This document shows positions 23,268 to 27,426 of a stretch of DNA of 27,426 bases, piece by piece. Position 1 is the first letter of the stretch. Each line of letters begins with the position of its first letter. This stretch comes from an uncultured Candidatus Nemicrothrix sp. (GTDB lineage Bacteria > Actinomycetota > Acidimicrobiia > Acidimicrobiales > UBA8592), in NCBI GenBank assembly GCA_913046155.1, contig CAJWRY010000006.1, forward strand, positions 1 through 27,426. Direction: 5' to 3'. The translations under genes were made by a program, and so were the position numbers. Under the pieces are notes generated by a model. It was not told the DNA's origin. It saw nothing but the letters and a program-made list of their open reading frames with translations, and ran no database searches.

Positions 23268-24542
23268 ATGGCAGAGAGAATTTCAAGAGCTCTATTACCT
23301 GACAATACATCTGTGGCAGACGATGGTATGGCTATGTTTGGCGGCGTGAGGGTTGATGATTTGGTAGCCCAATTTGGGACACCACTCTTCGTATATGACG
23401 AAGACCATATCCGTAAGAGATGCCAAGAAGCTGTGAAAGCATTTCCTGATGGCGTGTCGTATGCTTCAAAAGCCTTTCTATGTAAAGCGATAGCAAAGTT
23501 GGTCCACGAAGAGGGAATGGGTCTTGACGTAGCGACAATAGGTGAAGCATATGTTGCTATCCAAGCAGGCGTGCCCTCAAGTGACCTAACTTTGCATGGC
23601 AACAACAAATCAATGGAAGAATTACGCTACGCAATGGATAACAGAATTGGCAAAGTTGTCATTGATAGTTTTGATGAGATTGACAAAATTGAACAACTTT
23701 ATGCAGTGACTAAAGTGCCGCTCAAGGCTCTTGTTCGGGTTACCCCAGGTGTGGCAGCCTATACTCACAAATACGTAACTACCGGCGAAGTCGATTCTAA
23801 GTTCGGTTTCACTGTTCAGAATGGTCAAGCCGATAAGGCGATTGAAAGAGCTAAGTCCTCTGACGCAATTGACCTTGTTGGCCTCCATGCCCATATTGGG
23901 TCACAAATTTTTACAAGTGATTCCTTCCGCAAATCAACTGATATTCTCGTTAACCTTGCTCAGCATTTCGGGCTTCCCGAACTTTGTGTGGGAGGTGGCT
24001 TAGGAGTGCCATATCTGAACAATGAATCTTCCATATCTATCTCTGAATGGGGGGCCATAGTTCATGAGATAAGTAGCTCATCGTCTGCAACGCTTAAAAT
24101 AACATCAGAACCTGGGAGAAGCATTATCGCATCTTCAGCAGTGACTGTATACACAGTCGGAACGATCAAAGAGATAGAAGGTGTCCGAACATACGTCGCA
24201 GTGGATGGGGGAATGCACGATAATCCTCGGCCAGCTTTGTATGGAAGTGACTACGAAACATTTCTAGCACGATCAATCAATAAATCTCGAGAGCGAAAAA
24301 TAACCCTTGTCGGCAAGCACTGCGAATCAGGAGATGTTCTTGTTAAGGAAGGCGATATACAAGATGACCTTGTGGTTGGTGACTTATTGGTCACCCCGGT
24401 TACAGGCGCGTATGGGCATTCCATGGGTTCAAATTACAATAAAGTTCTCAGGCCTGCAGTAGTGTTTGTTCAAGATGGCAAATCACGCCTAGTTCTCCGC
24501 AGAGAAGCACTTTCCGATCTTCTAAACAGTGATGTTGCTTAA
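23268..24542 (+). CDS. lysA: Diaminopimelate decarboxylase
   Basis: PLP enzyme that makes L-lysine from meso-diaminopimelate. At 424 residues it is a fold III decarboxylase. The PLP lysine is K68 in VSYASKAFLCKA. Further landmarks are LHAHIGSQI, GGGLGVPY, SEPGRSI, the catalytic Cys motif KHCESGDVL, and a Tyr near VTGAYGHSM. It begins 8 nt after argS with AGGA (23258-23261) overlapping the argS stop. A weak hairpin follows it at 24560-24577. Confidence 0.95.
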   Translation: MAERISRALLPDNTSVADDGMAMFGGVRVDDLVAQFGTPLFVYDEDHIRKRCQEAVKAFPDGVSYASKAFLCKAIAKLVHEEGMGLDVATIGEAYVAIQAGVPSSDLTLHGNNKSMEELRYAMDNRIGKVVIDSFDEIDKIEQLYAVTKVPLKALVRVTPGVAAYTHKYVTTGEVDSKFGFTVQNGQADKAIERAKSSDAIDLVGLHAHIGSQIFTSDSFRKSTDILVNLAQHFGLPELCVGGGLGVPYLNNESSISISEWGAIVHEISSSSSATLKITSEPGRSIIASSAVTVYTVGTIKEIEGVRTYVAVDGGMHDNPRPALYGSDYETFLARSINKSRERKITLVGKHCESGDVLVKEGDIQDDLVVGDLLVTPVTGAYGHSMGSNYNKVLRPAVVFVQDGKSRLVLRREALSDLLNSDVA

Positions 24543-24559
24543 ATCCCAGTTTTGACCAT

Positions 24560-24577
24560 CAACCATCTGGTTGTTTT
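24560..24577 (+). terminator. Weak hairpin with T-run after lysA
   Basis: CAACC (24560-24564), loop ATCT, GGTTG (24569-24573), then TTTT. A 5-bp stem with a 4-T run could attenuate read-through between lysA and hom. The 87-bp gap and the separate start signals of hom fit a partial break in the operon. Confidence 0.3.
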
Positions 24578-24617
24578 CAAATCAGTAAATTAAATCAAAC
24601 TTCTGTCTGTCCTCATG

Positions 24618-24623
24618 TAACTT
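24618..24623 (+). promoter_or_regulatory. Candidate -10 box for a leaderless hom transcript
   Basis: TAACTT fits the TANNNT pattern of actinobacterial -10 elements and ends exactly 6 nt before the hom ATG, which has no Shine-Dalgarno. This places the likely first transcribed base at the A of the start codon. No matching -35 was seen. A different -10 reading is TATAAG (24623-24628), but it is too close to the ATG. Confidence 0.3.
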
Positions 24624-24629
24624 ATAAGA

Positions 24630-25913
24630 ATGGGAAATAGTCGGATATGTATAGGCCTCCTTGGCTTTGGAACCGTCGGATCAGCGTTTGTTGACCTGCT
24701 TGAAAGTCAGAAATCAACAATCTTTTCGAGGACTGGACTTGAGCTGGTCGTAACTCATGTAGCAGTAAATGATCTTAGTAAAGACCGTTCGGGCTTGGAT
24801 CCGCAAACGTTACTAACCGATAAACCAAGCGAAGTCATTGAAAATACTGAGGTGGATCTCGTCGTTGAACTCATGGGAGGTTTGCTGCCAGCTAAAGATT
24901 TAGTTGAAGCAGCTCTTGAGAGCAGCAAACCAGTAATTACAGCTAACAAAGAGTTGCTCTCTAAAGAGGGGAGAAATCTATTTACGCTGGCGGCCGCAAG
25001 AGAAGTTGATCTTCTTTTCGAAGCAGCTGTTGCGGGAGGTATTCCTCTGATTCGAGTTCTACGTGAGTCGCTTTTAGGGGAGCCAGTTGAAAAAATCATG
25101 GGGATCGTCAATGGCACCACAAATTATATTCTTTCTCAGATGGAAGAAAAGGCCATGCCGTATAGTGAGGCGCTATTGGAGGCACAAAATCTTGGTTACG
25201 CAGAAAGTGACCCAACGGCTGATGTGAGCGGGCAAGATGCAGCATCGAAAGCGGCAATTATCGCAATGGTTGCTTTTGGTGCAGACGTATCACTTGATGA
25301 TGTACCTTTCGAGGGAATCGAAAATATAAGTAGCGCCGATGTGGCATTCGCCAAAAGAGCTGGATGCGCTATCAAACTCTTAGCTATGGTCTCAAAGTAT
25401 GAGAATGAAATAGAGGTGCAGGTTTACCCAGCGATGTTGCCAAATAGTCACCCCTTATCCTCTGTTAGAGATAGCTTCAATGCGGTCTTCGTTGAAGGAT
25501 CTGCAGTTGACAGTTTAATGTTGTTCGGTCGTGGTGCAGGGGGAATGCCGACAGCTTCTGCTGTCCTCGGTGATGTAATAGACGCAGCTGTGAACCTATC
25601 AAATAGAACCTATAGAGATATCGGAGACTTGAAGGAAATTTCACTTATTCAAGGAGATGAGCAAAAGTCTGCTTATTACGTCAGCGTACAAGTTATAGAT
25701 GAACCGGGAGTTCTGGCAACTGTTGCTTCAGTATTCGCAAAGCATGATATATCTATTCAAACAATGGAACAGGAAGGAATGGATAGAGAAGCACGTCTTG
25801 TCTTTATCACACATGAGGTAGAGGAGAATAGGTTAGAGGGTGCTTTATCGCAGCTTTCAGACTTATCATGCGTAGAAAAACTCGGCACTGTTATAAGAGT
25901 TCTTGAAGCATAA
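24630..25913 (+). CDS. hom: Homoserine dehydrogenase
   Basis: NAD(P)-dependent reduction of aspartate semialdehyde to homoserine, the branch to threonine and methionine. The 427-residue protein has an N-terminal Rossmann motif GLLGFGTVGSAF (9-20), TANKELLS, VAGGIPLIR and the family signature NGTTNYILSQM. The catalytic region includes GYAESDPTADVSGQDAASK. A C-terminal ACT domain (about 345-427, opening YVSVQVIDEPGVLATVASVF) should allow feedback inhibition by threonine, as in other ACT-bearing enzymes. Its stop TAA directly abuts the thrC ATG. Confidence 0.96.
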   Translation: MGNSRICIGLLGFGTVGSAFVDLLESQKSTIFSRTGLELVVTHVAVNDLSKDRSGLDPQTLLTDKPSEVIENTEVDLVVELMGGLLPAKDLVEAALESSKPVITANKELLSKEGRNLFTLAAAREVDLLFEAAVAGGIPLIRVLRESLLGEPVEKIMGIVNGTTNYILSQMEEKAMPYSEALLEAQNLGYAESDPTADVSGQDAASKAAIIAMVAFGADVSLDDVPFEGIENISSADVAFAKRAGCAIKLLAMVSKYENEIEVQVYPAMLPNSHPLSSVRDSFNAVFVEGSAVDSLMLFGRGAGGMPTASAVLGDVIDAAVNLSNRTYRDIGDLKEISLIQGDEQKSAYYVSVQVIDEPGVLATVASVFAKHDISIQTMEQEGMDREARLVFITHEVEENRLEGALSQLSDLSCVEKLGTVIRVLEA

Positions 25914-27314
25914 ATGCGTTACGTCAGCACTAGAGGTAAATCGCCCGAGGTAAGTTTCAAGGAAGTGCTTCTTCGCGGTCTTGCCCCAGATGGCGGACTC
26001 TATCTTCCAACCTCCTGGCCTCAATTTAACGTAAAAGAACTAAGAAAAGTTCTTGGCGACAACTTCAGTTACCAAGCTTTAGCATCAGAGATCATTTATC
26101 CATTTACCAAAGATTCGCTAGATAAAGATGAACTTAGCGAGTTAATTCACCGCGCCTATGACTCTTTCAGCGCTGAGGATATCGTTCCTATGAAACGCCT
26201 CAATAGTAAACTTTGGATTGGGGAACTGTTTCACGGGCCAACGTTAGCTTTTAAAGATATTGCCTTACAGTTAGTAGGTGAGTTATTCGAAAACCAACTT
26301 CAAAAGAAGTCTGAAAACATAACGATTGTTGGTGCAACGTCCGGAGACACAGGGTCAGCCGCAATAGAAGCTTGTCGTGATCGGGAAAGAATGGAGATTT
26401 TTATATTGCATCCACACGGGCGCACCAGTGAAGTACAGCGAAGACAAATGACATCTGTTCACTCTGAGAATGTATTCAACATTGCTATTGAAGGAACCTT
26501 TGATGACTGCCAGGATCTAGTTAAAGGTATGTTCGCAGATGTTGATTTCAGTACCCGCATCAACATGTCCGCTGTCAACTCAATCAACTGGGCGAGAGTG
26601 ATGGCTCAAATCGTTTATTATTGGTGGGCATCAATGCAAACAACCGATAACGGAATCGTCAATTTCTGCGTACCAAGTGGCAACTTTGGGAATATATTTG
26701 CGGGCTTTAGTGCACACAACATGGGACTGCCTGTAGAAAGATTCATAGTGGCTTCGAACCGTAACGATGTTTTGGATAGATTCTTCCGCAATGGTGAAAT
26801 GGAGTTACGAGATGTTGCTCCGACGTACTCTCCATCAATGGATATACAAGTTTCCAGTAACTTTGAGCGATTGCTGTTTGAGGTATTTGAGCGAGATGGG
26901 CTCTTGGTAGAACAGGCTTTTAAAACGTTGAGATCGAAAGGTACCCTATCTGTAAGTGACGATATCCTCGCAGGAATTCAGAGAAAATGGGCAAGTTCTA
27001 GAGTCACTGACCAAGAGACTCTTGCAATGATTAAGAAAATCACAGAAGAATATGATTACGTAATTGACCCTCATACAGCTGTCGGTATTGAAGCTGCAGA
27101 GAGGCATATGACGCAATTGCAAGCACCGATAATTTCTTTAGCAACTGCGCACCCGAGTAAATTTCCGGACGCCGTTGAAGAGGCGAGTGGTTTCTCCCCG
27201 ATCCTTCCGAGTCACCTCAGTGACCTCTATGAGCGGAAAGAGTCATATGAAATTTTGCCGAATGATGAAGTGATTGTGAAGAGCTACATACTTAAACAAA
27301 GAAACGGTGAATAA
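25914..27314 (+). CDS. thrC: Threonine synthase (long form)
   Basis: PLP enzyme that converts O-phosphohomoserine to threonine. The 466 residues have the extended N-terminal domain (MRYVSTRG, LAPDGGLYLP), the PLP lysine K114 in HGPTLAFKDIALQ, and the phosphate-binding SGDTGSAAIEA. VNSINWARVMAQIVYYWW and CVPSGNFGNIFAGF are hallmarks of the long E. coli/yeast-like class. Mycobacterial ThrC in the same operon position is the shorter class of about 360 residues, so this copy is of a different subtype. It has no spacer from hom, so translation is probably coupled. Confidence 0.95.
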   Translation: MRYVSTRGKSPEVSFKEVLLRGLAPDGGLYLPTSWPQFNVKELRKVLGDNFSYQALASEIIYPFTKDSLDKDELSELIHRAYDSFSAEDIVPMKRLNSKLWIGELFHGPTLAFKDIALQLVGELFENQLQKKSENITIVGATSGDTGSAAIEACRDRERMEIFILHPHGRTSEVQRRQMTSVHSENVFNIAIEGTFDDCQDLVKGMFADVDFSTRINMSAVNSINWARVMAQIVYYWWASMQTTDNGIVNFCVPSGNFGNIFAGFSAHNMGLPVERFIVASNRNDVLDRFFRNGEMELRDVAPTYSPSMDIQVSSNFERLLFEVFERDGLLVEQAFKTLRSKGTLSVSDDILAGIQRKWASSRVTDQETLAMIKKITEEYDYVIDPHTAVGIEAAERHMTQLQAPIISLATAHPSKFPDAVEEASGFSPILPSHLSDLYERKESYEILPNDEVIVKSYILKQRNGE

Positions 27315-27366
27315 AATAAGATTCCGGATCTGTTGCTGAAAGAGGCTACTTTCCGATAAAGTCACC

Positions 27367-27426
27367 ATGTCGGACGCTTATGGCAACGAACTAGGCTGCA
27401 TCTCCTTGTGCAGTTTGACGAAGTTC
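27367..27426 (+). CDS. Start of an unidentified reading frame (partial)
   Basis: An ATG at 27367 opens a frame of 20 codons to the window edge with no stop (MSDAYGNELG then CISLCSLTKF). It lies 52 bp after thrC. It does not look like the N-terminus of ThrB, which follows thrC in mycobacteria. There is no clear Shine-Dalgarno. The same bases are also open on the minus strand for about 11-15 codons, so the coding strand is uncertain. Confidence 0.25.
   Translation, partial: MSDAYGNELGCISLCSLTKF

Noticed and set aside
1..27426. CRISPR arrays, insertion sequences or prophage
   Set aside because: No regularly spaced repeats, transposase, integrase or phage genes were seen; all space is taken by housekeeping or conserved actinobacterial genes.

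Overview
The window reads as a chromosomal segment of a moderately AT-rich actinobacterium. The lineage evidence is the gene content: a WhiB1-type Fe-S regulator next to a PdtaS-type histidine kinase, DUF3107, the actinobacterial trio of SCO1664-family protein, DUF3090 protein and MSMEG_4193-type phosphatase, a class E sortase, and an argS-lysA-hom-thrC block ordered as in mycobacteria. The fairly low GC, complete cytochrome c maturation System I and dense packing suggest an uncultured, probably marine, Acidimicrobiia-like lineage. That placement is inference. No phage, insertion sequence or CRISPR array was seen.

Layout. 1-798 (-): partial class E sortase leaving the window. 942-7926 (+): an unbroken ccmABCDEFGHI operon for haem export, chaperoning and attachment to apocytochromes, including a 49-residue CcmD. 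8048-10920 (+): Mrp/NBP35 ATPase, DUF3107 protein, PdtaS-like kinase. 10944-11213 (-): WhiB1, convergent with the kinase. 11381-12052 (+): glycerophosphodiester phosphodiesterase. 12146-13087 (-): diacylglycerol/lipid kinase. 13220-15120 (+): etfB, etfA and a 47-residue single-pass membrane ORF, followed by a hairpin terminator. 15347-17247 (-): the phosphatase/DUF3090/SCO1664 operon. 17333-18965 (+): family 5 uracil-DNA glycosylase and two tandem paralogous lipoproteins. 18949-21509 (-): DusB, tRNA-Arg(CCG) and a stand-alone FrhB-like F420/ferredoxin oxidoreductase. 21649-27314 (+): argS, lysA, hom, thrC. The last 60 bases open an unidentified reading frame.

How it works together. The ccm block and ETF point to respiratory electron transport with c-type cytochromes. 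The FrhB-like protein points to F420-linked redox chemistry. WhiB1 and PdtaS form a redox/NO-type regulatory neighbourhood. Two CRP-like palindromes (TGTGA-N6-NCACA) lie in the whiB1/gdpD and lipid kinase/etfB divergent intergenic regions and may link them to cAMP control. The terminal block makes lysine and threonine and charges tRNA-Arg.

The less described items are the tandem Cys-rich lipoproteins, the kinase-like/phosphatase trio, the FrhB-like protein and the small ORF after etfA. No clearly new multi-gene system was found.
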